A stretch of 64,000 nucleotides of DNA, from positions 2,295,001 through 2,359,000 of the forward strand of contig NC_060956.1 of the NCBI RefSeq assembly GCF_910589235.1, given 5' to 3'. Below, one piece after another: positions 40,840 to 52,029 of this stretch. The notes below the pieces were generated by a model that ran no database searches, was not told the DNA's origin, and saw nothing but the letters and a program-made list of their open reading frames with translations. Numbering within the stretch: position 1 is the stretch's first letter; each line of letters starts with the position of its first letter. The position numbers and the translations under genes were made by a program. The DNA comes from Vespa crabro (lineage: Eukaryota; Arthropoda; Insecta; Hymenoptera; Vespidae).

Positions 40840-41538
40840 ATATAAATATATATATATATATTCGATATATGTTTGTTGTTTGTTATTATCGTTTGCCGGA
40901 GAACGATCGAAACATGTTTGACTTTTTCTTCCTTCCGTACAGAGAAATTTCAATTCCATTTAAATCGAACGTTTCGTGTAAAGATCGTCATTTAAATAAT
41001 ATGATAATATAAAGAAAGAAATTCTCTTTGTAAGATAAAAAAATATTTCTAAAGACTTTCGACGAGTTTAATCTTACGCGTAATCCGCGTTGATTCATTG
41101 AATCTCCAACAATGAAGACACATACACGAGATCTAACTAATTTTCACGAACGACATTACTTCACATCGTGATTCACCTGATCTCGTCAACGAGAATCAAC
41201 CCATTTTCTTATTATACCATTTCAAGGCTAAGATAAAAAAAAAAAAAAAAAGAAAATTAAGGCTAACGCACTATAATTCTTTTTACCGCGTTAACTTTCT
41301 TCCTTTTTATTTACAATGAAATCTGTTGAACTACGACGAGTAAATTTTCAACAAATATATGTATATGAATGTATATATATATTTATATCTATATTTATAT
41401 TTATATTTATATTTATATTTATATATATTTATACCTATGTGAAAATAATTAAAGAAATGTTTATAAAGAAAAAAAGAAGTAAATATTGTATTTCTCTTTT
41501 TAAGATTACAAATATTCATATGTATAAAGATAGATAAT

Positions 41539-41588
<50 letters not shown>

Positions 41589-42247
41589 TAAATCGTCATA
41601 TAAAAATAATAAAAATTTCAAGTAGAAAAATTATTTCTTTTTTTCCTTCTTCTAATCGAACCAATCAAATTGTATGTTTATTTTACTTCTTTTCCTTCAG
41701 TCTTGGATAACAATCTTTTATGTTAACTACACAATTAGATAAACAAGTTTGAAGTAGAAAATGAAGCAAACAAAGTTATAAAAAAAGTCTGACAGGTGTA
41801 GATTTTTTTTTTTCTTTTTTAATCGTAATCTATTATCTTCTATACAATCAACGCAAAGATCTTTGTAATTAAAGAGTATTATTAAGTTGTTTGTACGTAA
41901 AATAATCCGTACATTCAGCGTGATAATTTTCTGCACTTGTTGCCAAATGAAAGACGATGCGTTATAAAAAATGCGGCTTTGATGGAATTTTTGCGTGATT
42001 TGTTTCGGCAATTTTTTTTCTGTTTCTTTTTTTTTTTTTTTTTCTTTGAACTGTTATTCTATTCTAATCTATTAGTCATTTCTATCTTTTCAATTAATTA
42101 GATCTTTTATATAATTATTATTTTCATTTTAATTGGACATGCATTTGATCGTTGATTTTTTCTTTTTTTTTTTCTTTTTTTTTTTTTTTTTGATTTTTTT
42201 TTTCTTTTTTTTTCTCGATTTTTATAGCATACATATAATTTATATTG

Positions 42248-42265
42248 CACACACACACACACACT

Positions 42266-42331
<66 letters not shown>

Positions 42332-42345
42332 AAGAGAGAGAGAGG
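42248..42345. repeat. (CA)n/(GA)n compound microsatellite
   Basis: A CA run switches directly to a GA run. Confidence 0.95.
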
Positions 42346-42499
42346 ATGAGTAAGGAATCTTAAAAATATATTAGATAATTGCACGTGTAATTAGTTCTTG
42401 AGAGGGGGGACGTTACAAACATAATTATATTTAAATTTTCTTGTTTCTCGATATTGTTCTAATGATTTAGTTACTTTTTTTACAACGTCCACAATGAGA

Positions 42500-42526
42500 C
42501 GTGATTTCATTTAAAATGAAATCACG
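42500..42526. repeat. Inverted repeat with 13-bp perfect arms
   Basis: CGTGATTTCATTT and its complement are separated by one A. Confidence 0.9.
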
Positions 42527-43126
42527 AAGAAAATAAAGTCACAATTATTATAAGCAGACGATACGTAAATGCAATGATAAAACGCGAGTGCAGTCATAAT
42601 TTTATTCAGGAAGGCTCCCCATCTTTCTTTGGATGAAATACTAAGATGTTATTAAATCTTTTGTATCATGCATTCTGATTCTATGTTAAATGATGATTAA
42701 TATGAAACATTTCGTTATTATATTAAATCAAATTTAGAGAGATTTCCGACCAATAAAATAATTTTTGTAAGCATAGATTACAGGCACAAAGCTATTTACA
42801 TTGTTTTTTTCTTTTCACTTACATTTTAATATAAATTGTTTAAGATGTGATTTAGATGTATATGAAAATATTAATATTATAATATTATTATAAACGTAAT
42901 ATCGCATGCAGAAATGGTATAGTTATCGCCACTAAATAATATTATTATATTTATACACATTCTCATAAATGAGATGTAACATGACAATATAGACGATAGA
43001 GATGATATCTTATAGTTTTTACAAGATACCAAATTGTTTCTTTCCATTTTTTTTTTTCCTTTTTTAATCTTTTTTCTCTTCTTCGAATTTTTAAAATAAA
43101 TTTACTCTATAAAACGAGGCAGCAGC

Positions 43127-43186
43127 ACAAAAAGTAGGCGACTCCGAAATAATATAAATTTATTTCAATTATTCCCTACTTTTTGT
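43127..43186. repeat. Stem-loop sequence with 12-bp arms
   Basis: ACAAAAAGTAGG (43127-43138) pairs with CCTACTTTTTGT (43175-43186); an AT-rich inner stem (GAAATAA/TTATTTC) lies between. Confidence 0.7.
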
Positions 43187-43635
43187 ATCGATGTCTTTTT
43201 AATTTGTGAATAAATGTTTCTCTCTCTTTTTTTTTTTTCTTTTTCTTTTCTTTCTTTTTTCTTTTTTTTTTTTTTTTGTTTTTCTTTTTTTGTTTGTTTG
43301 TTTGTTTAGAATCCTGATAACCCACATATACATGTATATTGTATGTATTTATCCATGTATATATGTATACATATGTATAACTCTTATATATGTATGTATA
43401 TTTAACAAATTTTATGATCTAAATTATACAGTGCTTAGATAAGAACTCCATCTAAAAATATGTAATGATTAATGAATTAGCAGGCGAGTTTCCTATAATC
43501 ATTATCTCATACATAACAGATTCTGGAAAATATTTCTTCGCTGAATGTAAAGGTTTGTTGAATATGACTGTAATGAATGATAGGAATCATTAGATTTTTT
43601 TTTTTTTTTTTTTTAAAACATAGGTACACTTTCTT

Positions 43636-45042
43636 TTATGTCAGAAGCCTTGATATCTCTTCCGCAATTCCTGACAGGAGAGAGTTATTGTCACCTTTAC
43701 CTTCGATCAACAAATTACCTGTCGATTTCTAAAACATATAAATAAATATTAAGCGCAAAAAATCAGAACGAAATAATCATCAATATAACTCTATCGTTAT
43801 ATTATATTTTTATACTTACATTATATTTTAATAAAAGGCACACATGATGTCCTTTCAACGAATGACCATACAAAGATGCGGTATTATTTATTTGTTCCAC
43901 GAGTGTGAGATTGCATTTGCAACAGACAGTATTTAAAACTGCATTAAATTCCTGAGACGGGACGATTTCTTTTTTTATTCTAGATACTAGTTGACCACTT
44001 TTAAGCAACTCCGTTAATATATCTTTATGAGACAAATGTCCAACCATAAATTTACTACACGATAAATTTATAGTAAAGTCGAGTTTTTCTTGGATTGTTC
44101 CTTCCATATTTTCAAGCATATACGTCAATGTCCCTCTCAATTTTTGAGCGAACGTTACATCGGATATTAATATGGTAAATTGAGTTTCTTTACTGGATTG
44201 TGGAGGTAGTTGGAATGGCAATTTCATTCCATATTCATCGCCATTCTAGAAGAGTAAAAAGACAAAAAAAAAAAACAAAAAAAAAAAAAAAAAAACAAAA
44301 AAAAAAACAAAAAAAAAGAAATCAAATTTCGATTAAACAAAATGCTACAAGTGATCTGTTGTCATAAGAATAAAAGAAAACAAAAATAAAATAAAATAAA
44401 ATAAAACGAAATAAAATACTCACATTTTTCATTAATTTCAATGTTGACGTATCCGTAATATCGAACCTTATTTCTTTTACGAGCTTTTGACCTATATTAG
44501 TAATGAGTATTGATACAATTATTTTACTAGTGTCATCTGCAATTTGCTTTAATTCATACATCATAGAAATAGTTTTATTCTTAGATAATTCATCATACGC
44601 GATCAATGGTTGAATAGAATTCAAACTATTTTCAGTAATAACTAAGTCATTCCTTAACTCTGGCAATATTTCTTTGGAGGGCGTAGATATACCAGCTGTT
44701 TCTTCATAATCCGACGACTTCTTCTCTTTCTTACTTTTTGATTTTTTTGATTTTTTATGTTTGGTATCGACTTCCTTCACTTTTTTATGTTTCTCCTGAC
44801 TCTTAGATTTTTTTCTCTTACTATCTTTTCGTATATCTACATTTTTTTTACTATTCACTTCTGCGTAATCTTGAATAGAGGAAGAACCTGCTTCTTCAGT
44901 ATTATCTTCTAACCACATATCAGTCATACTTATTTGATTATCAGCCTGTTTTTCTTGAACACATTTACTCTTTCTTTTTGTTTTTCTATGACCCTATCAA
45001 TATAAATAAGATATATATTTTCCCTCCTACACACATCGTATG

Positions 45043-45079
<37 letters not shown>

Positions 45080-45602
45080 GTTGGAAACTATGAAACGGGC
45101 GTTTTTGTTTTGTTTGTTTTTTTCATTCAACGCCCGTTTCATAGTTTCCAACCTAATATATATCTACATTATATATAAAAAAAGAAGAAAAAAAGTAATA
45201 ATTACCTTATCTTTTTTTATTGTCTTTACCTCTGTAACTTTCTGATTTGGACTATTCTCTACTACTCTGTGTTCCAAAACCGGTAATCTTTCGTCCTCCC
45301 GCAAAGGCATGTCTAAATCAATATTTAAAGCTCGATGTGGATCATTTGCATCGATCATATCATAATCATCGCTATCACTTATTTCTGCCCCTGGTGGAAG
45401 TTCACCAATACCTGTATTTATAACTTGTGTAGGATAATCTTCTTCCCTTTCATCTTCTGATGCCGATTGTTTATCTAACAAAAAATTAAAAAGAAAAAAA
45501 AAATTATGATAATAATAAAATGCAAAAAAATAATAATACAATGTATCTTAATCGAGATTTACAATAATACAGTTGCATAACATTAATGTATAAATAGAAA
45601 AA

Positions 45603-45636
<34 letters not shown>

Positions 45637-48600
45637 TTACTTTTTTTCGATTTCTTTTTCTTGCCATGTTTTTTATGTCTCTTGTAATTATTATCCACAC
45701 TCATATTGTGATATTTACTAGAATTAGAATAATTCGATATTTTTAGAGACACTGGTATGTCTAATTCAGCAACTGGAATGTTCTCAAAGTCTTCATAAAA
45801 ATTTGTTGAATTATGATATGATGTGGAATTCTTAAATGATCCTTTCAAATAATGAGGATTATTTTGTTGTTCCAATTTTCTAGCCTCTCTTCTCTTTTGA
45901 AGTTCTTCTACCGTAGGTTCGTTAGTTTCTCGTTTCATGAAAGAATTATTAGACTTCTCTGATTTCACAAAGATTTCGTTCATGTCCATATCCTCGGAAT
46001 CAGAGCTTTCCGAGGGTGGATCATTGATCCACGAATCTAGATCTAAATCATCAGGTATAGGTACCTAAATATATATATATATATATATATTAAAAAATTA
46101 ATTATTTTAAAGAGATATTTGTAACCTTTTTTTTTCTTTTTTTTTTTTTCTTTTTTTTAAACAAAAATAAATAATATATTATTTTTACCTTTCTTTGAGC
46201 TTTAGGAGCAACAGGATTAAGTTCACCTTCAAAGGCTTCCATTAATTCTTCAGCCAAGCCAGGATTTTCTTTCAAGCATTCAAATATAACCAATGCAGAA
46301 CTAGATCTCTCTTGAACTTCTAAGTCACCACTGCACACAAATGCCGCTATTTTATCTTTCAATGCAAAAATCTGTAAAATAAAAAAGACTATAAATATAT
46401 CGATAATATTATTGTTTATATCTAGATATAATTCAATAGTATAAAATGATTTAATATATATGTATATATGTATACATAAAAAAAGAAAAAGAAAATAATA
46501 GAATAATAATACTTGATATAAATGAATCGCGGTATAACTTACTTGTTCCATCGTTTCATTGTCACCTTCTTTCTCTGCTTTATATAATATTGCTGCAGCA
46601 AGTTTTAAAATATTATGCACATAAACTGCTTGAATATGTCCTGGCAAACTGGATGCTTGCGATCGCAACATTGATTGTAATGTTGCCAAAGGATCTTCTA
46701 GTTCACTATTAATATTAGAAATTTTCATTTAAATTATTATCATTTAATGAAAATAATTATGGTATATATTTAATTTATTACCTAGAAAATTCTCCACATA
46801 TCCAAGCAGCTGCATATAAAACTTCAGACATAGTAGCTCGTGGTTGACCAGTTAAAAGATATGAATTTTCAAGCAGTAAGGCACATTGGTGAACTGCATA
46901 TTTACGTATAGCTTGTACCCGGATTGCTACATCAAGTAATTGAGTGGCTACTAATGGTCCATGCTTGGTGCCTTCCATTCGTGTGAGTTCCACCAATACA
47001 GATATGTACCTATAATTCAAAGTTTATATATATATATATATCTTATTAATTATTGAACATTAAAACTTATATTTGTATATTGTAACATTATATGTATATA
47101 TTTAGTTTTATTATTATCATAAAATTAATTTACCATTCAAAATATGTTATAAATTGGTAATTATTTTGAGAACAAATTTGTATGATCTTTGAAAGTAATT
47201 CATCTCTGTATGTAGTGCCTTCAGCTTTGTCCATATGCACCATTAATTTTTTAACTATTTCCATTAAATTCTTTTTTGATACCATTCCATATAATAAATC
47301 CAAGGCACGCAATCTTATACTTTCATCTTTGTCATCGAGACATTGCATAATAAGATCTTTATGAGCTTGTACACTTTTAGGATGTGTCCTTAATATTTTT
47401 GACATTGCTAACAAGCCCAAGTACTTTAAATTTTGATCCGAATCCTCTATTAATATTCTTAATTTCTGCACACACAGTTGTATTGAATCTGAATGATTTG
47501 GCATACCAGATGATATAGAAATTAATACAGCTATTACAGTGTTGATGCACTCATACAGCAAAGACATAGCAGATGTACTAAAAATAATAATAAAGATAAT
47601 TTTATTAATGATATTGATAACTTATTAATAATTTATTTTAATAATCCTTCTTATAATACCAGCTATAAAGTAACTGAGACAAACATGTACACATTTATAT
47701 AACACATAGAACTATTTTACTTGCTATGATAAAATCTATAATTGTTGAGATATATGTGGGGGGGAAGGGGAAATATCAATATAAACACGTTAAATACCTG
47801 TGTATCAAATTGGTAAGGGGTTCTATTAGCTTTTTGCCAAGCCTAGGTTCTAGAGGTGTCAATGCGCCGAACTGTAAATATAATTTTAAGTTGCAGTCTA
47901 AATGATATGTAATGACAAACAATATATATGTATGTATATATATAACATTCTATAAATCATTTATAGACAACACAGAGTAAAATGAATAATGAAAATACTT
48001 GTATACTTCTACCATATTTTTACTACTACTATTTGATCTAAATTATCAATGCTTTTTTTTTTTTATATCAAAGTAATCAACTAGTAAAAAACCTTGAAAT
48101 CAGGTCAATTAGTGGTTGAGTAAGTCGCCGACCCATTTTCGGCTCAATCAGTGTTATAGTGGAGAACTGAGCATGTGAAATAAGATCAACATTACTAGGC
48201 TCGAATTTAAAAATGGTATATGTATATATGCATTCATTGATTGATAACAGCTCTTATGTTTTTGTATCAATACTTAATCTTTCTGTGTTTAATTGATCGA
48301 TCGATGTAATATTACAAAATAGACTTACCAATTTGATGATTTTTATGAGCATCCAATTGTTAGTCGATGTTGTCATTAATTTGAAAAAAACAGGTGCCAA
48401 ACTTAAATAATTTTTTGGATTCTTTCTTGCCAACTCACAAACTACATTGACAGCTGCAGACTGTACGCCACTGTCTGGATCTTCAAGTTTTTCTTTCAAT
48501 CTAGGAAAAGCAGGCCTTAATGCTTCTGGAAATCGCAAGAACACCTTGTACATCATTAAAACTGCTTTCTTGCGTAAATATGGCTTTGTAGATGTTAACA

Positions 48601-49537
48601 AAGTCATTATGTCATTAACTAAATCACGTGCCAGATCTGGACTTATAAAGCAAGATAAACCACTAAGAGCCAATCCAGCATCATATTGATTTTGACTATT
48701 TAAATCTTTGCGTATCATGTTTGTGGTCAACATCAAAAGCTGTAAATTAGAAATTATTCTTAAATCTATAAATTAAAAGTTTATAAAGTAAAAATTTAGA
48801 AATTATTCTTATGCGATCTTAAAACGAATCATATATTCCAAAATATTTATATGTCAAGCGATTAAATAAAAATCATACCTCTGTATCTGCATGGAAGCTT
48901 TGACTACCAGCTAAATATCCTATACGTTTATAAGTGAATTTGGCAGATGACATGACCTCAATTATATTAAATCCGGCCCAACTAATGTCATATCCTAACA
49001 TTTGCAACTATAGAAATGTAAATAGTATTAGTAAGATGTACTATAGATTTAAATGGAAAATAACATAATTATCTTGTTAAAGATAAAATGATAGTTAAAA
49101 TTAGCATATAAAACCTCCCTCCCCCACACTTACATATGTTAACTTAGCAACTGCATTTGCCTTTACTGCAATATTATCCTGGCGCAATTCTTGTTTGATT
49201 TCTTCTATACATTGTGCAATATATTTTGCCTATCACAATAATATAAGATTATAAATTCAAATAAAACTTATTTGAGATAAAAGTATATTCTACAAAGTTA
49301 GGTTAAGTTACGTGTTCCTTTTTTCTTGTTATAATAGAAAAAATAAAAAAAAAAAAAAATAAAAAAGAAAAGAAAGGAAAACGAAACAAAACAAAAGGGA
49401 TAAGGATATTTTTAAAATGTAGAAAAAAAAAACAAATTTACCTCGTTCTCTTTGTTATTTCTAATGCCACGCACTAAATCCGTCAAATTTTTGTCGAACA
49501 TTCGTTCGAAATTTCCTTTTACTTTACGAAGAGCCAT
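43636..49537 (-). CDS. AP3D1: AP-3 adaptor complex subunit delta
   Basis: Fourteen exons used per transcript: 49537-49442, 49229-49134, 49007-48879, 48739-48329, one of two alternatives (48166-48093 or 47871-47798), 47577-47134, 47009-46782, 46705-46543, 46371-46189, 46064-45641, 45474-45206, 44993-44424, 44245-43820, 43728-43636. These total 3606 nt, 1201 residues. The protein starts MALRKVKGNFERMFDKN. Residues 1 to about 600 form the helical adaptin trunk (for example GYDISWAGFNIIEVMSS). A hinge follows with the RKVPIPDDLDLDSWI segment, then lysine-rich stretches (KKHGKKKKSKKS and a second one near residues 870-910), then a C-terminal ear-like region. AP-3 sorts cargo from endosomes and Golgi to lysosomes and pigment granules; the Drosophila ortholog is garnet. 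Length matches the animal family. Confidence 0.96.
45076..45156. mobile_element. Miniature mariner-like inverted-repeat element
   Basis: Two perfect 28-bp inverted repeats, 45076-45103 (starting TTAGGTTGGAAACTATG) and 45129-45156, are separated by a T-rich 25-nt spacer. A TA lies directly on each side (45074-45075 and 45157-45158), as expected for a mariner/Tc1 target duplication. The AGGTTGG end resembles known mariner termini. There is no coding capacity. It lies in the AP-3 delta intron 44994-45205, and its RNA would fold into a near-perfect hairpin. Confidence 0.75.
47798..47871 (-). CDS. AP3D1: AP-3 delta alternative exon 5, downstream copy
   Basis: 74 nt with the same phases as the upstream copy, encoding FGALTPLEPRLGKK and the following ten residues. 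This version resembles the delta-adaptin sequence usual in other animals, so it is probably the ancestral or default form. Acceptor TTTACAG/TTC, donor CAG/GTATTT. Together with the upstream copy it would add 148 nt and break the frame. Confidence 0.9.
48093..48166 (-). CDS. AP3D1: AP-3 delta alternative exon 5, upstream copy
   Basis: 74 nt, entered in phase 0 and left with two bases over, encoding FSTITLIEPKMGRR and about ten further residues (protein positions about 245-269). The acceptor is TGCTCAG/TTC. The donor AAG/GTTTTTTAC is weak. It shares 11 of 25 positions with the downstream copy, and most differences are conservative (K/R, L/I, L/M). It can replace the downstream copy without changing frame. 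Confidence 0.8.
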
Positions 49538-50406
49538 AACTGTATTTAACCGATAGATACTAGAACTCTCTCAATCACTTGAAAGGTTTCTTTCTACCTT
49601 TGCCTAATTTTCCGAGTTAATCGGATAAATTGCATCGATTGCATTACCGTATGTTAAAAAGAGTCTTTTAAACTTCACACACTCATTCTTTCTCATTTAC
49701 ATCTTCATTTGACAGGTAGATAGATACGAGGACTACTAAAAGATCATACCGATCATATGTACCTAAGAGTTGTTAAGAAATAGATGACATACCCGGTGTG
49801 TTTATTCAAGAAGTCTGCAATTTCTATACTAGCGCATATATTGGATCTTTCACGTTTTTTTCTTTCTTGTCTCTTTTTTCTTCTTCTTCTTCTTCTTCTT
49901 CTTTTTTTTCCTTTATTTTTTTTTTCTTTCTTTTCTCTTCTTTTTTTTTTTTTTTTCGAACTAGATTCCAGTTAAACGCATGGACTTAACAATAAGCGTG
50001 CGCATGAATTTATGATTGATTTAATATCCGATCTCTCGGTGGCGATATTTAATAATCGAATGATAATTCAACTACAAATACTTTTCAAAAAGATAATACT
50101 GATTCAGGCAAATTGAAAGCAATAAATCAGTGATTTTTTATTGCACTGATAAAAGTGACTATTATTACGAATTAATATAGATAGATATAATAATTTTTGT
50201 CACTCGATTGAAAATTGACTTTCTCGATTTTTTTCTTCTTTTTCCTTTCTTTTTTTTTTCTTTTTCTGTTTTTCTTTCCCCCCCTTCTGATTGATCTATA
50301 ATACGAGGATCGATAGATCGCTTTGAGTTTTCACGAAAAAATAAAATCATACACGGAATATACATATATATATATTTATTTATGAGAAGTATCAAAGAAA
50401 TTTTTT

Positions 50407-50439
<33 letters not shown>

Positions 50440-50912
50440 TTTCCCTCTTTCTCTTTCTCTCTCGTTTCTTATCCAGAAAAAAATCTCGAGCCAACTTAAA
50501 AACCTATAAATTTGAATGCAAAGAAATATCACTTTTTAATTCGATATATCGAACTACGTTATTATTTAAAATCATCTTGAACGTAGATTGGTCGATAACT
50601 TTGAATCTCATTGGATACTTTTTCGGAGCTACCATTTAGATCACTAAATTTTTCGAGTTACGATTCGAGATAAATAATACCAACTAAAATATTCCTCGGT
50701 TATCAACGTAGTTATCTTGAAATTGATATATGTTTTAATTCTATAGATAATTAGATACAATAAATATTTTGTTATTCGGAAGAGTGTATCTAGTAAAAAT
50801 AAATAAAATTATCTATTGATAATTGCGTGATGTATGTATGAGTAAACAATGAAAAAAATGAAATATATGATATATATATATATATGCATAACATATACAT
50901 ACACACATACAC

Positions 50913-50944
<32 letters not shown>

Positions 50945-52029
50945 TTTTCTTTTTTCTTTTAATAAAAAACACCGATTAAAAGATGTTCGAACGCCATTCG
51001 TGTATCCCTAGAGAATATACATCGATTCGGTTGAACGCAATGTATATGAGTGAAGTTTCATTCCGTTGTCCATACACGATAAGCCATATTTTATTCAGAC
51101 CTTTCCTTTCAGATTGCTCTCAACTTAATTTGCTCGAATGTTTCGCGGCATATATGTAGATAGAAGCCATTAGACAAAGGATAAATAAGTATTCGAGTAT
51201 ATTGCCACGAGTAAAACGTAAGATAGAAGAAAGATTTTAGAATGAATCAAGACATTCTGTGTTTTAATATGCATTGAGAAAATACACGTATACTATGGAT
51301 TAATATCAAAAGGGATCGCGAAAAAAAAAAAACAAAAGAGAAAGAGAGAGAGAGAGAGAGAAACAAAAAGTATTCGAATTTTCAAAGTGTTACTTTTCCT
51401 TTCGTCTGGGCATCACTGCCGAAGGCATTGGACTCAACGTCGTGGCATGTTCAAACGACGCATCACGGATCCAAAGGTTGAGAACCTTTCGTTTTTGCAC
51501 ATTAATTCTTTCAACTCTTTATCAAAAATGCTTTTCCTATATTAAAATACCGGCATATATTATTTTGCGTTTCTAATTTATATATATATATATATATGTA
51601 TATATAATGTATGTGTATGTATATATATATATATTTATTTATGTATATTTTTGGTTATATGATTGTACGATTATAAAGTAATTGTATTTGTCCATTTTAT
51701 CAAATGACACTAATTGTACAACTTTTATATATATACAATTATATATATATATATATATATACATATTTATAAAAAGGTCAAGTTTATAGTGATTATCTGA
51801 TCTTATCGTTTGTGTATATTCTCCTTTCAATTAAAAATAATGTAATGATATTTAAAGTAATTAAAATTCCAATACAAGCTTTATTTTATATAATGTATAT
51901 TGTATTGAATAGTTTTGTTAATTCAAGAAAATTATTTATTTGTGATATAATGGCAATAAGGTGTTAGCATGTTTTATGATATTTACAGACAATTTTGGAT
52001 TAATCAGTATTCAAAATATCTGCAAGACA
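49538..52029. other. Spacer between AP-3 delta and zinc-finger gene starts
   Basis: The two genes diverge from here, so both promoters should lie within. No further gene seen. It contains T-rich runs near 49860-49960, (CT)n near 50413-50440, (TA)n runs, and a more complex tract at about 51380-51500. A splice acceptor near 51988 may join an upstream 5'-UTR exon to the zinc-finger gene. Confidence 0.6.

Larger units (their letters stand above)
39499..43635. other. Spacer between gene 2 promoter and AP-3 delta 3' end
   Basis: No gene seen. It holds (ATTT)n at 39701-39749, palindromes at 40001-40018, 40711-40742 and 42500-42526, (TA)n runs near 40800-40835 and 41546-41580, (CA)n/(GA)n at 42248-42345 and a hairpin at 43127-43186. 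A minus-strand AATAAA at about 43159-43164 could end AP-3 delta. Confidence 0.6.

Noticed and set aside
41727..42011. 94-codon minus-strand open frame in the spacer
   Set aside because: Low-complexity Lys and Phe runs and no conserved pattern.
49285..49310. GTTAGGTTAAGTT as telomere-like TTAGG sequence
   Set aside because: Only one or two units, inside an AP-3 delta intron; not an array.
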